Shown here: positions 30,506-30,795 of the stretch, one piece after another
How the letters are laid out: each line of letters begins with the position of its first letter
Numbering within the stretch: position 1 is the stretch's first letter
Origin: an uncultured Alistipes sp.
GTDB taxonomy: Bacteria > Bacteroidota > Bacteroidia > Bacteroidales > Rikenellaceae
Reading direction: 5' to 3'
DNA: 30,795 bases
Assembly: GCA_910583985.1 (NCBI GenBank)
Contig: CAJTYA010000021.1
Location: 1 to 30,795 of the forward strand
Notes under the pieces: generated by a model
What the model saw: only the letters and a program-made list of their open reading frames with translations
What the model was told of the DNA's origin: nothing
The model's database searches: none
Position numbers and translations under genes: made by a program

Positions 30506-30795
30506 GAGATTCGTATAAGTCGAAAGAGACGGCGCTCTGCGAGACCGGGTACTTCTTTTTCGAAAACACCGGCCCGTCGGAGCGGTCCGGGGCGTGTTCT
30601 CATCGGGTGGAAAGGCTTGCCGTCCGTCAGTTCGTCGGAATCGTGTCGGGCCATTGTTATGCTCGGACGCCCCTTGTCCGGAATCGGAAGCGTCGGGGAG
30701 AGAATCTTCTTCGGCCGGAGAGACGGAGATTCGTATAAGCCGAAAGAGACGGCGCTCTGCGAGACCGGGTACTTCTTTTTCGAAAACACCGGCCC
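30506..30795. repeat. Direct repeat of 70 bp, spaced 220 bp, running off the window
   Basis: Bases 30506-30575 recur at 30726-30795 with one mismatch (T30520, C30740), starting GAGATTCGTATAAG and ending GAAAACACCGGCCC. The second copy reaches the window end, so the repeat may be longer or have more copies. The 150 bases between differ from the sequence before the first copy. On the minus strand both copies read the same short peptide opening (MFSKKKYPVSQSAVSF), but without further support. Confidence 0.85.

Noticed and set aside
30506..30795. CRISPR array
   Set aside because: The repeat is 70 bases with a 150-base interval and only two copies are visible; CRISPR repeats are shorter and more regular, and no cas genes are present.

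Overview
The window looks like chromosome from a GC-rich member of the Bacteroidales, most probably an Alistipes-like Rikenellaceae. This is inferred from gene families and signals, not from a database search. Many genes are preceded by a TAnnTTTG -7 box, typical of the Bacteroidota primary sigma factor, and the tRNA gene has a full TTTG-N19-TACTTTTG promoter. Shine-Dalgarno sequences are almost absent. Several families are typical of the phylum: DUF2807 head-GIN, the PepSY-like DUF2874 family, DUF1680/GH127, and YtxH beside a holin-like protein.

Left end (1-3335): an AT-richer block that contrasts with the rest. It holds the first 23 codons of a probable AraC-type regulator (minus), a tyrosine recombinase (minus), a fold-back intergenic element and a secreted MORN-repeat protein closed by a strong terminator. 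It is probably the edge of an integrated element.

3519-9836: a minus-strand operon of three exported proteins (transglutaminase-like lipoprotein, SH3/NlpC-P60 peptidase, Tat-exported dipeptide epimerase) that could break down muropeptides outside the cytoplasm. Divergent to it is a small plus-strand cassette (YtxH, holin-like membrane protein, basic 91-residue protein). A DUF2807 adhesin-like protein follows on the minus strand, divergent from pdxA.

10007-13763: pdxA, thrS and infC. infC lacks any ATG/GTG/TTG start compatible with its conserved N-terminus and seems to use ATT (or ATA) after a rare AGGAGG. The usual rpmI-rplT pair is not downstream.

13764-18952: a spacer with a 215-bp tandem duplication, a frameshifted lipoprotein remnant, a GH99/GH71-like lipoprotein and a GH127-like lipoprotein, probably a small exported glycan-degrading group.

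18953-23502: a repeat-bearing spacer between two convergent terminators, alkaline phosphatase, tRNA-Met(CAT), a secreted PepSY-like protein and an NhaC-type antiporter. 24381-27581: a GNAT acetyltransferase, a ketopantoate reductase-like protein and a nitronate monooxygenase with an odd cysteine cluster. 27697-30307: a copper P1B-ATPase and a separate small HMA metallochaperone, together a copper-efflux pair.

The spacers are unusually long (up to about 880 bp), GC-rich and free of convincing genes. Three carry duplicated sequence of about 70-215 bp (14150-14575, 19235-19540, 30506-30795). These duplications, the non-AUG infC start and the copA promoter buried in a terminator hairpin are the most unusual features seen.
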